This document shows, one piece after another, positions 6,357 through 14,884 of a stretch of 64,000 bases of DNA. The DNA is from Flavobacterium pectinovorum (GTDB taxonomy: Bacteria; Bacteroidota; Bacteroidia; Flavobacteriales; Flavobacteriaceae): positions 310,001-374,000 of the forward strand of contig NZ_FRBX01000006.1 in the NCBI RefSeq assembly GCF_900142715.1, written 5' to 3'. Positions within the stretch are counted from its first letter, which is position 1, and each line of letters starts with the position of its first letter. The notes below the pieces were generated by a model, which was not told the origin of the DNA, searched no databases, and saw nothing but the letters and a program-made list of their open reading frames with translations. The position numbers were made by a program, and so were the translations under genes.

Positions 6357-8360
6357 ATGAAGAAAATCTGCTTTTTGACGCTTTTTTTATTTTTATCTGC
6401 CTTTGCACATTCACAAGTTATTCTTTCTTTAGATGATGATACCGTTTACATAGACAGTATTGCAAAAGTGACCAGAAACACAAAATCTGATAGTATAAAA
6501 TGTCTTTACAGTTTTAAATTATCAAGATTGTTTTTGATGGTTCAGAATGTTGAAAAATCCAAAGAATATTTAAATCAGGCCAATAGACTAAAATCAGGAT
6601 TTCCCTTTTTGAAGGATGCTTCGATTTATTATAATTCCTATAGTTTTATTGAAAAAGGCGATATCATAGGTTTCGAAAAAACATTATTAGAAGCCAATGC
6701 CAAATTAAAACAATACAATAATACAGAAGCTTTTAGACTTCGCGCGATCCTGTTGCAGAATTATGGCATTATGCAACAGCGAAAAAATAACGAAAAGGGG
6801 TATATGAAATTATTGGTCAATGAAGCCATTCCCCTTGCAAAGAAGAGCGGCGATTATGAACTGATAAGCGGCTTGTATAAAGCGGTTGCTATTATTTTTA
6901 TGAATAATAACGAACGCCAAAAAGCAAGTGAATATTTGGATGAAGCACAGAATTATATCGAAAAAGCAACCAAACGATCTCCTACATTGGCAGAATCTAA
7001 AATGGAGACTTATATTATCAATGCCGAAAATTTAGTAGAATTAAAACATTTTTATGATGCTAAAAAAGTACTTGATAAAGCCTTTTTTACACTCAAAAAA
7101 TTTCCTGAATCCAATCTAAACGATTCTTATTTTTATTCTGAAGGAATATATTATGCCAAACAGAACAAATACACACAAGCTCTGGCGAGTTATGAAAAAG
7201 GAATAAAATCTGCCAACAATCATCAAAATGCAATTGCCTTAAACAGGTTGAAATTTGCGGAATATGAAATGCTTTTTAAGCTAAAGGAATATGAAAAAGC
7301 TAAAAACAACTTGGAATATCTTTTAGAGAATACGCCGTTTATTGTAGATAAAAAGAACTATTACAACGAATTGTCTAAAGTTTACAGTGCTGTTAAAAAT
7401 TATGATAAAGCTTATTTTTATGCCAATAAATATAATGTTGTAAACGACAGTTTAAACAATACAAAATTTCAAAAAGAAATTGTAGAACTCGAAGCAAAGT
7501 ACAAAAAAGCCGAAAATGAGAAAAAGATAACGGCTCTTCAATCGCAAAATGAAAAAGCGGCATTATTGGTTTATAACAATCGGTTGAATTCTTTTCTGTT
7601 TGCTGTATTGTCAGTTTTATTATTTCTGATTGTTTTGTTTTTGTGGATTTTGAATAAAAACCAAAAGAAGCTGAGTTTTCAAAAAGAGATTAATCACCAG
7701 CAGGAATTGACGGCACTTGAAAATCAGCAGAAATTATCAGTTTCAAATGCCTTAATCGAAGGTGAAGAAGTAGAGAGAAAACGAATTGCGCGAGATTTGC
7801 ATGACGGACTTGGAAGTATGCTTTCGGGATTGAAAATTCATTTAAAATTGGCAGAAAAAGATAATGTAAGTACGACAGAAGTAACGACTTTACTGGATAA
7901 TTCGATCAAAGAACTCCGCAATATTTCTCAAAACTTAATGCCCGAAAGTTTGCTGAAACTAAGTTTAGAACATGCTTTGCGTGATTTGTGCATGGCAAAT
8001 TCAAACACAATAACAAATGTTGAATTTCAGTATTTGATTAACAAATCGAACTTGTCTAAAAACCATCAAATTTTTATTTATCGCATTATTCAGGAATTAT
8101 TGAATAATGCTTTAAAGTATGCAAATGCATCAGAGATTCTGGTTTCATGTTCTCAAAATAAGGAAACTTTTTTTATAACGGTCGAAGATAACGGAGTTGG
8201 ATTTAACGTTTCGGAAAGAAGTAATACCGGAATGGGCTTAAGAAATATAAAAAACCGTGTAGAGTTTTTAAACGGGAAATTAGAAATTGAAAGCATAATT
8301 AATAAAGGAACTTCGGCCTATATTGAGCTGAAGGTAAAAAACGAAATGCTAAATGACTAG
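6357..8360 (+). CDS. TPR-containing sensor histidine kinase (HisKA_3 type)
   Basis: A 667-residue two-component sensor. After a signal peptide (MKKICFLTLFLFLSAFAHS) comes a periplasmic TPR-like helical region, visible from the repeated KAxEYLxxA patterns. One membrane helix lies near residues 415-435 (FLFAVLSVLLFLIVLFLWIL), followed by a coiled coil. The HisKA_3 box RKRIARDLHDGLGSMLSGLK has its phospho-acceptor at about His482, and the HATPase domain has ELLNNALKYANA, DNGVGF and GMGLRNIKNRV. The start at 6357 was chosen because a signal peptide begins there and the promoter lies just before it. It overlaps the response regulator by 8 bp. The TPR part probably senses a protein or peptide signal. 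Confidence 0.92.
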   Translation: MKKICFLTLFLFLSAFAHSQVILSLDDDTVYIDSIAKVTRNTKSDSIKCLYSFKLSRLFLMVQNVEKSKEYLNQANRLKSGFPFLKDASIYYNSYSFIEKGDIIGFEKTLLEANAKLKQYNNTEAFRLRAILLQNYGIMQQRKNNEKGYMKLLVNEAIPLAKKSGDYELISGLYKAVAIIFMNNNERQKASEYLDEAQNYIEKATKRSPTLAESKMETYIINAENLVELKHFYDAKKVLDKAFFTLKKFPESNLNDSYFYSEGIYYAKQNKYTQALASYEKGIKSANNHQNAIALNRLKFAEYEMLFKLKEYEKAKNNLEYLLENTPFIVDKKNYYNELSKVYSAVKNYDKAYFYANKYNVVNDSLNNTKFQKEIVELEAKYKKAENEKKITALQSQNEKAALLVYNNRLNSFLFAVLSVLLFLIVLFLWILNKNQKKLSFQKEINHQQELTALENQQKLSVSNALIEGEEVERKRIARDLHDGLGSMLSGLKIHLKLAEKDNVSTTEVTTLLDNSIKELRNISQNLMPESLLKLSLEHALRDLCMANSNTITNVEFQYLINKSNLSKNHQIFIYRIIQELLNNALKYANASEILVSCSQNKETFFITVEDNGVGFNVSERSNTGMGLRNIKNRVEFLNGKLEIESIINKGTSAYIELKVKNEMLND

Positions 8361-8988
8361 AAAATATAAAACAGTAATTGTAGATGACCATCCGATTGTG
8401 ATTTCCGGAATTTCGGGTTTACTGTCAGATTTTCAGATTGTTGAGGTCGTGGAGAAATTGCAGTCAGGCGTTGCGCTTTTAGATTATATCGAAACAAATG
8501 AAGTAGACCTGGTTTTAATGGATATTTTTTTGCCAGTGATAAACGGAATTGATCTTTGTAAAACCATCAAACAAAAATATCCTAAAATAATTATTATCGG
8601 GATGAGTAGCCAGTCAGAGAGAAGTCTGGTTATGCAATTTGTTCAAAATGGAGGAAATGGTTATATTTTAAAAAGTGCTTCTTTTGATGAATTTAAAAAT
8701 TGCATTCATAAAGCAATTGATGGCGAAATTGTCTTTAGCGATGAGGTTCGGGCAGTTATAAGTCAGCCACAATCTGAAGATTTAGATCGAATCCCGAGTC
8801 TTAGCCGTCGGGAAAAAGACATTACTTTATTGCTCTCAAAAGGCAAATCAACTCAGGAAATTGCCGATGAATTGTTCTTGAGTTTTTTGACCGTACAAAC
8901 GCACCGACGCAATATTCTTCAAAAATATAAAGTAAAAAATGTGGCCGAATTAATTACTTTCCTTCTGAAGAACAATCTTTTAAATTAA
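8353..8988 (+). CDS. NarL/LuxR-family response regulator
   Basis: A 211-residue regulator with an N-terminal receiver domain (acid pocket at VDDHP residues 10-14, phospho-acceptor Asp57 in LVLMDIFLP, KSA at about 106) and a C-terminal LuxR-type helix-turn-helix (LSRREKDITLLLSKGKSTQEIADELFLSFLTVQTHRRNILQKY). The overlap with the kinase gene marks it as the cognate partner. The palindrome at 6279-6294 upstream of the operon is the natural candidate binding site, which would make the operon self-regulated. Confidence 0.95.
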   Translation: MTRKYKTVIVDDHPIVISGISGLLSDFQIVEVVEKLQSGVALLDYIETNEVDLVLMDIFLPVINGIDLCKTIKQKYPKIIIIGMSSQSERSLVMQFVQNGGNGYILKSASFDEFKNCIHKAIDGEIVFSDEVRAVISQPQSEDLDRIPSLSRREKDITLLLSKGKSTQEIADELFLSFLTVQTHRRNILQKYKVKNVAELITFLLKNNLLN

Positions 8989-9085
8989 CAAAATCTTCTG
9001 AATGCCAAAATGACATTTTTTGAAATTGGTTCGTAAATTGCTGTTTGTTTTGTAACTTTAAATTTCAATCAAAAAATCAAAAAAA

Positions 9086-9772
9086 ATGGGAAGTGGATAT
9101 TTAATTATTGCTGGTGCAATTATGTTATTCAGCTGGTTGGTTAGTTCAAAATTAAAAAGCAAGTTCGAATTATACTCTAAACTGCAACTTCGAAATGGAA
9201 TGAGCGGTGCAGAAATTGCCGAGAAAATGTTGGCAGATAATGGTATTAGAGACGTTCGCGTTATCTCGACTCCGGGGCAGTTAACAGATCATTATAATCC
9301 GAGTGATAAAACTGTTAATCTAAGCGAAGCAGTTTATAATCATCGTAATGCGGCGGCAGCGGCTGTTGCGGCACACGAATGTGGTCATGCCGTGCAGCAC
9401 TCTATTGGATACGAATGGTTAACCATGCGTTCGAAATTAGTGCCAATTGTAAGCGTCGCCTCAAATTATGTACAATGGATTTTGATTGCAGGAATCCTGA
9501 TGATTAGAACTTTTCCTCAATTGTTATTGATAGGAATAATCATTTTTGCGGCAACAACCTTGTTTTCGATTATTACTTTGCCTGTAGAGTACGATGCAAG
9601 TAACAGAGCGCTTGCCTGGTTAGAAAATAAACACATGCTGACACAAGAAGAGCAGGCTGGAGCAAAAGATGCCTTAAAATGGGCTGCAAGAACTTATGTA
9701 GTAGCAGCAATCGGATCAATCGCAACGTTGTTGTACTATATCTCTATTTATTCCGGAAGCAGGAGGAATTAA
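9086..9772 (+). CDS. Neutral zinc metallopeptidase, YugP family
   Basis: A 228-residue membrane peptidase of the Zn_peptidase_2 family. The zinc site HECGH is at residues 97-101 within AAHECGHAVQH, and the third ligand is probably in the LPVEYDASNRALAWL segment. Membrane helices lie at about 3-20 and across 125-170, with a last one near 205-222. It probably cleaves membrane-associated or periplasmic substrates, which are not known. A strong palindromic terminator follows. Confidence 0.9.
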   Translation: MGSGYLIIAGAIMLFSWLVSSKLKSKFELYSKLQLRNGMSGAEIAEKMLADNGIRDVRVISTPGQLTDHYNPSDKTVNLSEAVYNHRNAAAAAVAAHECGHAVQHSIGYEWLTMRSKLVPIVSVASNYVQWILIAGILMIRTFPQLLLIGIIIFAATTLFSIITLPVEYDASNRALAWLENKHMLTQEEQAGAKDALKWAARTYVVAAIGSIATLLYYISIYSGSRRN

Positions 9773-9782
9773 TGTGGTAATG

Positions 9783-9913
9783 AGATAATTAGTCAATTAG
9801 ATAATTAATAACAAAAACCCGATTAGTTTAAACTAATCGGGTTTTTGTTATTTTGAAACAATAGACAATTGTTTATTAAGCATTTTAAGAATTATCTAAT
9901 TAACTAATTATCT
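9783..9913. repeat. Outer inverted repeat around a convergent terminator
   Basis: AGATAATTAGTCAATTAGAT... at 9783-9806 is the reverse complement of 9890-9913 with one mismatch in 24. It encloses the terminator palindrome at 9807-9852. The block separates the convergent peptidase and Lrp/AsnC genes. Confidence 0.8.
9807..9852. terminator. Bidirectional terminator palindrome
   Basis: Two 23-base arms (9807-9829, 9830-9852) are perfect complements with no spacer. The ACAAAAACCCGATTAG stem gives T runs on both strands. It serves the peptidase gene (+) and the Lrp/AsnC gene (-). Confidence 0.88.
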
Positions 9914-9924
9914 AATTGGCACAT

Positions 9925-10395
9925 TTAAAGTTGAATCTGTCTATCAATCTGCTGATCGAGTGAAATAAATGTTTCTGTTCTTGAAACTCCTTCAATAGCC
10001 TGGATTTTTGTGTTTAAAAGCTGCATCAAATGTTCGTTGTCACGACAAATTATTTTGATCAAAACCGACCAGTTTCCGGTGGTATAATGACATTCTAAAA
10101 CTTCGGGAATTTTTTTTAAATCTTTTACAGCTTCTGAGTTTCGGGAAGCTTTGTCCAGATAAACGCCAACAAATGCCATTGTGTTGTAACCTAAAACTTT
10201 TGGGTTAACAGTAAATTTCGATCCTGAAATTACACCCGATTGTTCCAGTTTTTTTAAACGCTGATGAATCGCCGCTCCAGAAATCCCAATTTTATTAGCA
10301 ATTTGTAAAATAGGTTTTCGGGCATCATCCATTAAATAGCGAAGTATTTCTTTGTCGATGCCGTCAATTTCGATTAAAAGAGAATTGATTTTCAT
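9925..10395 (-). CDS. Lrp/AsnC-family transcriptional regulator
   Basis: A 156-residue regulator. Residues about 8-65 are an AsnC-type helix-turn-helix (IDGIDKEILRYLMDDARKPILQIANKIGISGAAIHQRLKKLEQSGVISG). Residues about 75-150 are the RAM/AsnC ligand-binding domain (MAFVGVYLDKAS, VLECHYTTGNWSVLIKI, IEGVSRTETFISL). Such proteins form octamers that bind amino acids and regulate amino-acid metabolism. No metabolic gene is adjacent, so its targets are unknown. Confidence 0.93.
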   Translation of the reverse strand: MKINSLLIEIDGIDKEILRYLMDDARKPILQIANKIGISGAAIHQRLKKLEQSGVISGSKFTVNPKVLGYNTMAFVGVYLDKASRNSEAVKDLKKIPEVLECHYTTGNWSVLIKIICRDNEHLMQLLNTKIQAIEGVSRTETFISLDQQIDRQIQL

Positions 10396-10493
10396 GAGAG
10401 TTGTGGTTTGAAACTAATATTGGTTTTTTGGTTTTAAATAGAAATCAAATTTAAGGATTAAAGTTTTAATTGAATAGAAAATTGTTGTTTTAA

Positions 10494-10526
10494 ATCTTTG
10501 TCAAAGTTTTAAACTTTGACAAAGAT
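10494..10526. repeat. CTTTGTCAAAG palindrome
   Basis: ATCTTTGTCAAAGTTT (10494-10509) is mirrored perfectly at 10511-10526 around one T. The same word forms the hairpin at 24138-24181. Confidence 0.8.
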
Positions 10527-10550
10527 GCGCGCAAAGTGTATATCCACATT

Positions 10551-10658
10551 TTTTGTCATCCCGAGGAACGAGGGATCTCCACGAGTAGCTCGACAAAGAT
10601 TGGCAACTTACTTTACGGAGTTTCTTGTGGAGATCCCTCGTTCCTCGGGATGACAAAA
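10551..10658. repeat. Long inverted repeat with 32-bp perfect arms
   Basis: Arms 10551-10582 and 10627-10658 are exact complements, with core GTCATCCCGAGGAACGAGGG, around a 44-bp loop. The element is much richer in G and C than its surroundings. It resembles a REP/MITE-like intergenic repeat and has no coding capacity. Confidence 0.88.
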
Positions 10659-10707
10659 TTGTGTTTAAATCTTAGTCCGAAACACTCAAAATAGTCTAAA
10701 AACAAAA

Positions 10708-10745
10708 AATTCCAAATCCCAACAAGAAGGTTGGAATTTGGAATT
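10708..10745 (-). terminator. Terminator of the hemD gene, AATTCCAAATTCCAA family
   Basis: Arms 10708-10723 and 10730-10745 pair with one mismatch. On the minus strand the stem is followed by a T-rich stretch (TTTTTTGTTTTTAG). It lies 30 bp past the hemD stop. Confidence 0.7.
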
Positions 10746-10774
10746 TATAATTTGGAATTTTTATTTAAAAAGGA

Positions 10775-11524
10775 TTATTTTCCTTTGTTTGCTTCGCTAA
10801 TGTATTTTTCTAAAGCCATTGTCATAGAAGGCGTTTCAGGAGTTGGAGCAAGAATATCGATTCTTAAACCATAATCTAAAGCTTCTTTTTGAGTTGTGCT
10901 TCCAAAAACAGCAATTCTGGTATTGTTTTGTTTAAAATCAGGGAAGTTTTTGAACAATGATTTAATTCCGGTTGGACTAAAAAATGCTAAAACATCATAA
11001 TAAACATCTGCTAAATCAGACAAATCACTCATTACTGTTTTGTAAAAAACAGCTTGCGTCCAGTCTACTTTTAAACCATTTAAGGTAATAGGCGCGTCAG
11101 CATTTAACTGATCTGATGCCGGAAGCAGGAATTTTTCGTCTTTGTATTTTTTAATTAATGGAGATAAATCAGCAAAATCTTTAGCACCTACATAAATTTT
11201 TCGCTTTCTGTACACTACATATTTCTGCAGGTAAAACGCAACTGCTTCAGATTGACAAAAATATTTCAATCCTTCAGGAACTTTGTAGCGCATTTCGTCT
11301 GCTACTCTGAAAAAATGATCTACAGCATTTCTGCTTGTCAAAATAATCGCAGTGTAATGATTAAGGTCGATTTTTTGTAATCGAATCTCTTTTGCGTTAA
11401 CCCCTTCCACATGAATAAATGGTCTGAAATCAATTTTTATTTTGTGTTTTTGTTGGAGCTCAAAGTAAGGAGAATTTTCCACTTTAGGTTCAGGCTGTGA
11501 CACCAAAATTGTTTTCACTTTCAT
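10775..11524 (-). CDS. hemD: Uroporphyrinogen-III synthase
   Basis: A 249-residue protein of the HemD fold, which closes linear hydroxymethylbilane into uroporphyrinogen III in haem synthesis. The two Rossmann-like halves show as KTILVSQPEP with FRPFIHVEG, TAIILTSRNAVDHFF, KYFCQSEAVAFYLQKY and VLAFFSPTGIKSLFKNF with IAVFGSTTQKEALDYG. The start at MKVKTILVSQPEP was chosen because the 13 upstream residues are not conserved in character. In Bacteroidota this gene commonly follows a DUF4271 gene, as it does here 14 bp away. Sequence identity within this family is always low, so the call also leans on that context. Confidence 0.88.
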   Translation of the reverse strand: MKVKTILVSQPEPKVENSPYFELQQKHKIKIDFRPFIHVEGVNAKEIRLQKIDLNHYTAIILTSRNAVDHFFRVADEMRYKVPEGLKYFCQSEAVAFYLQKYVVYRKRKIYVGAKDFADLSPLIKKYKDEKFLLPASDQLNADAPITLNGLKVDWTQAVFYKTVMSDLSDLADVYYDVLAFFSPTGIKSLFKNFPDFKQNNTRIAVFGSTTQKEALDYGLRIDILAPTPETPSMTMALEKYISEANKGK

Positions 11525-11538
11525 ATTATAAACATTTA

Positions 11539-12207
11539 CTAAGCCACCTCTTTTGTTATCCAATAATACATGAAATAATAAGGGGCTATTTCAAGAGCGC
11601 AAAGATATAAAATAAAATAAAATAACTTACCGATTATTATATTTTGATACGTTTTAATTGAAATAAAGTAGGAAAATAGACTTATACATAGCGAAACGCC
11701 TATTATTACTAGCGGGACAATCTTCGGAATATTGTCATAATAGAACAAAACTGCGTTAAAAGGCAGTATTAAAACACCAATGTAAGTCCTGTAAGTCGCT
11801 TTTTGTAGATTGAAAAGGCTTACAAATTCATCAATATTGAAAGAAGTTGCAACGATTTTTTCGATTAAAAATTTCCCCAGAATAAAATAAAGTAAAAATG
11901 TAGCGATCTGAATGTACAAGATCCAATCTGTTTTTGAAGCATATCCAAAAATATGCAGCGTAAGCAAAATGAAAAATGAAAACGACAGAATTTGAACAAA
12001 AAACAGCCCAACAATAAAGCTGCCTTTCAGGTTGCTGGTGTCGCGATAAATTTTTGCATATTTATCAGAAAAAATAAGTTTGCTAAACTCACTAAATCTT
12101 GTTTCGTAAGTCGATTTAGTTATAGCAACGAGAGCAAAGGCCACCACAAATAAAAGTGTTGCCCAATCTTTGTTCTCTAGAATTCTGGGTTGAAGATGTT
12201 CAATCAT
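11539..12207 (-). CDS. DUF4271 multi-pass membrane protein
   Basis: A 222-residue protein with about seven membrane segments (for example LFVVAFALVAITK, FIVGLFFVQILSFSFFILLTL, ILYIQIATFLLYFILGKFL, TYIGVLILPFNAVLFYY, IVPLVIIGVSLCISLFSYF, LFYFILYLCALEIAPYYFMYY). The pattern and the position directly upstream of hemD match the Bacteroidota DUF4271 family. The biochemical role is not known. Conservation next to hemD hints at a link with tetrapyrrole metabolism or simply shared transcription. Confidence 0.8.
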   Translation of the reverse strand: MIEHLQPRILENKDWATLLFVVAFALVAITKSTYETRFSEFSKLIFSDKYAKIYRDTSNLKGSFIVGLFFVQILSFSFFILLTLHIFGYASKTDWILYIQIATFLLYFILGKFLIEKIVATSFNIDEFVSLFNLQKATYRTYIGVLILPFNAVLFYYDNIPKIVPLVIIGVSLCISLFSYFISIKTYQNIIIGKLFYFILYLCALEIAPYYFMYYWITKEVA

Positions 12208-12284
12208 AGCGTTACAAAATTAGTAATTTTTTGTATCAATACTTTTATTATAAATTTATTATGAATGAAATGGCATAAAAAGTT

Positions 12285-12292
12285 TACTTTTG
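12285..12292 (+). promoter_or_regulatory. Likely -7 element of the GT2 gene
   Basis: TACTTTTG matches TAnnTTTG and is followed by GCC. No clear TTTG lies 18-21 bp upstream. It argues for translation starting at 12313 rather than at ATGs within or before the promoter. Confidence 0.45.
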
Positions 12293-12312
12293 CCATGAAA
12301 TTGCCAAGAAAA

Positions 12313-13038
12313 ATGAATGATAGTATTGTCATAATTCCCACTTATAACGAAATTGAAAACATAGAAAGTATAATAAGAGCCGTACTTTCACAACATAAAC
12401 CTTTTCATCTTTTAATTATTGATGATAATTCTCCCGATCATACTGCAAACAAGGTGATTGCATTGCAGGAAGAATTTCCGGGCAGATTATTTTTAGAACA
12501 AAGAGCCAAAAAATCAGGTTTAGGAACAGCTTATGTTCATGGTTTTAAATGGGCTTTGGAACGCAAATATGATTACATTTTTGAGATGGATGCCGATTTT
12601 TCGCATAACCCGAATGATCTTGAAAAATTGTATGATGCCTGCCATTTTGGTGGTGCCGATTTATCAATTGGTTCTCGTTATGTAACAGGTGTAAATGTGG
12701 TAAACTGGCCTTTAAGTCGTGTATTAATGTCTTACTTTGCTTCGGTATATGTGAAATTTATTACCGGAATGAAAATTCATGATGCCACAGCTGGTTTTGT
12801 TTGTTATAAAAGAGAAGTTTTAGAGAAAATAAATCTCAATAAAATAAAATTTGTTGGTTATGCGTTTCAGATTGAAATGAAGTACAGAACCTATTGTGCT
12901 AAATTTGAAATTACCGAAGTTCCTATTATTTTTACAGACAGAACAAAAGGAGTTTCAAAAATGAGCAATGCCATTATTAAAGAAGCTATTCTTGGGGTAA
13001 TTTCACTTCGATTAAAAAAATTAATCAATACATTATAA
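12313..13038 (+). CDS. Polyprenol monophosphomannose synthase-like glycosyltransferase (GT2)
   Basis: A 241-residue GT-A glycosyltransferase of the dolichol-phosphate mannosyltransferase type. It opens with SIVIIPTYNEIENIESII and LLIIDDNSPDHT, has the metal-binding motif EMDADFSHNP, GSRYVTG, and the C-terminal FQIEMKYRTYCAKFEITEVPIIFTDR. It would transfer mannose or glucose from a nucleotide sugar to a polyprenyl phosphate on the inner face of the membrane. There is no C-terminal membrane domain. It is followed 10 bp later by pyrC. Confidence 0.9.
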   Translation: MNDSIVIIPTYNEIENIESIIRAVLSQHKPFHLLIIDDNSPDHTANKVIALQEEFPGRLFLEQRAKKSGLGTAYVHGFKWALERKYDYIFEMDADFSHNPNDLEKLYDACHFGGADLSIGSRYVTGVNVVNWPLSRVLMSYFASVYVKFITGMKIHDATAGFVCYKREVLEKINLNKIKFVGYAFQIEMKYRTYCAKFEITEVPIIFTDRTKGVSKMSNAIIKEAILGVISLRLKKLINTL

Positions 13039-13048
13039 TACCACGGTC

Positions 13049-14389
13049 ATGAATAGGATTTTAATAAAGAATGCTAAAATTGTAAACGAAGGGTCTATTT
13101 TTGAAGGTGATGTCTTGATCGAGAACGACTTAATTGTTGAAGTTGCAGATAGTATCAGCCTAAAAACTTCAGATTGTATTGTGATAGATGCCGAAGGAAA
13201 TTATTTAATGCCGGGTGCAATTGATGATCAGGTACATTTTAGAGAACCGGGATTAACACATAAAGGAGATATAGAATCAGAATCAAGAGCTGCAGTTGCG
13301 GGCGGAATCACTTCTTTTATCGAACAGCCAAACACGGTTCCTAATGCAGTTACTCAGGAAATTTTAGAAGAAAAATATCAAATTGCTGCCGTAAAATCAT
13401 TTGCGAATTATTCGTTTATGATGGGTGCAACCAATGATAATCTGGAAGAAGTTTTAAAGACCAATCCAAGAAACGTTGCCGGAATCAAAATCTTTTTAGG
13501 TTCTTCAACGGGAAATATGCTTGTAGATAACGAAGCAACTTTAGAAAAAATATTTTCCAGCACGCCGATGTTGATTGCGGTTCATTGTGAAGATGAAGCG
13601 ACAATTAAAAATAATCTTGCCCTTTTTAAAGAACAATACGGTGATGATGTTCCGGTAACGGCGCACCACTTAATTCGTAGTGCAGAAGCCTGTTATATTT
13701 CGTCTTCAAAAGCAGTGGCTTTGGCGAAAAAAACCGGAGCGCGTTTGCATATTTTCCATCTTTCTACAGCGAAGGAAATGGAATTGTTTACGAATAAAAT
13801 TGCATTAGAAGATAAAAAAATCACAGCTGAGGTTTGTGTACATCACCTTTGGTTTACCGATGAAGATTATAAAACAAAAGGAAATTTCATTAAATGGAAT
13901 CCTGCTGTAAAAACTGCCGAAGACAGAAAAGAACTTTGGAAAGCTTTGAATGACGGTCGAATTGATGTTATTGCAACAGATCACGCTCCGCATACAAAAG
14001 AAGAAAAAAGTCAATCCTATTTAAATGCTCCTTCAGGCGGACCATTAGTGCAGCATGCTGTTGTGGCAATGTTTGAAGCGCATCACCAAGGAAAAATTTC
14101 TGTTGAAAAAATCGTAGAGAAAATGTGCCACAATCCGGCTAAAATTTTCAAAATCGAAAAAAGAGGTTTTGTAAAAGAAGGTTATTTTGCTGATTTGGTA
14201 ATTGTAAACCCGAGTTTGCCGTGGAGTGTAAAATCAGAAAATATCTTATCAAAATGTGGCTGGTCTCCTTTTGAAAACTTTACTTTTAAATCGAGGATTA
14301 CCCATACGTTTGTAAACGGCGAATTGGTTTATAACAATTTTAAAGTGAAAGACGTTCGCAACGGAAAAAGATTATTGTTTGACAGATAA
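13049..14389 (+). CDS. pyrC: Dihydroorotase
   Basis: A 446-residue amidohydrolase of the class I (AllB-like) dihydroorotase branch, which cyclises carbamoyl-aspartate to dihydroorotate in pyrimidine synthesis. Visible motifs are the carbamylated lysine in GIKIFLGSSTG, AVHCEDE, HIFHLST and the catalytic ATDHAPH. The first metal motif reads DDQVHFREPG, with Gln61 where most homologues have the first His of HxH. I recall this QVH form from other Bacteroidota, so it need not mean loss of function. It sits between GT2 and DUF4296 genes with tight spacing. Confidence 0.93.
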   Translation: MNRILIKNAKIVNEGSIFEGDVLIENDLIVEVADSISLKTSDCIVIDAEGNYLMPGAIDDQVHFREPGLTHKGDIESESRAAVAGGITSFIEQPNTVPNAVTQEILEEKYQIAAVKSFANYSFMMGATNDNLEEVLKTNPRNVAGIKIFLGSSTGNMLVDNEATLEKIFSSTPMLIAVHCEDEATIKNNLALFKEQYGDDVPVTAHHLIRSAEACYISSSKAVALAKKTGARLHIFHLSTAKEMELFTNKIALEDKKITAEVCVHHLWFTDEDYKTKGNFIKWNPAVKTAEDRKELWKALNDGRIDVIATDHAPHTKEEKSQSYLNAPSGGPLVQHAVVAMFEAHHQGKISVEKIVEKMCHNPAKIFKIEKRGFVKEGYFADLVIVNPSLPWSVKSENILSKCGWSPFENFTFKSRITHTFVNGELVYNNFKVKDVRNGKRLLFDR

Positions 14390-14398
14390 AATAGGAAG

Positions 14399-14884
14399 AT
14401 GAAGAATTTTGTAATTATAATATTGGTTTTATTTTTTGCTGTAAGTTGTAAAAAAGAGCTTGTAAAAGAGCCTAAACGACTTATTGAGAAAGGAAAAATG
14501 ATTGATATTATGTATGATTTATCTGTTTTGGATGCCATAAAATATCACAATCCATTATCCTTAGATTCACTTGATGCTAGTCCGAAGCGATTTATTCTTC
14601 AAAAATATAAAGTAGACAGTCTACAATTTGCGCAAAGTAATATGTACTATGCGTCAGATTATGAGAGCTATAAAGATATGTTTGATCAAATTGCGAAACG
14701 ATTAGAAAAGAATCAGAAAAAAGCAGATTCACTGTTTAAGATCGAAGAGAAGAAAGCAGCAAAAGCAAACAAAAATAAGAAAGGCAAAACAACAGGACCA
14801 GCTCCTAAACTTAATGAAACTCAACCTGCCCGAAAAATTAATGTTGATTCTATACGAAGAGCAATAAGACAGACAAAAAGATAA
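14399..14884 (+). CDS. DUF4296 lipoprotein
   Basis: A 161-residue protein with a lipoprotein signal (MKNFVIIILVLFFAVSC) followed by KKELVKEPKRLIEKGKMIDIMYDLSVLDAIKY, the core of the Bacteroidota DUF4296 family. A Lys-rich, low-complexity tail (KKADSLFKIEEKKAAKANKNKKGK) follows. It begins 9 bp after pyrC, so it is probably co-transcribed with it. It ends exactly where the convergent epimerase gene ends, with no terminator space between. Function is unknown. Confidence 0.8.
   Translation: MKNFVIIILVLFFAVSCKKELVKEPKRLIEKGKMIDIMYDLSVLDAIKYHNPLSLDSLDASPKRFILQKYKVDSLQFAQSNMYYASDYESYKDMFDQIAKRLEKNQKKADSLFKIEEKKAAKANKNKKGKTTGPAPKLNETQPARKINVDSIRRAIRQTKR

Larger units (their letters stand above)
10396..10774. 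other. Intergenic region filled by three inverted repeats
   Basis: This 379-bp gap holds three consecutive hairpin elements of three families: 10494-10526, 10551-10658 and 10708-10745. I see no gene in it. The last element works as the hemD terminator. Confidence 0.8.

Noticed and set aside
10551-10658. Insertion sequence
   Set aside because: Inverted arms are present but there is no transposase and no room for one. It is treated as a non-coding repeat.
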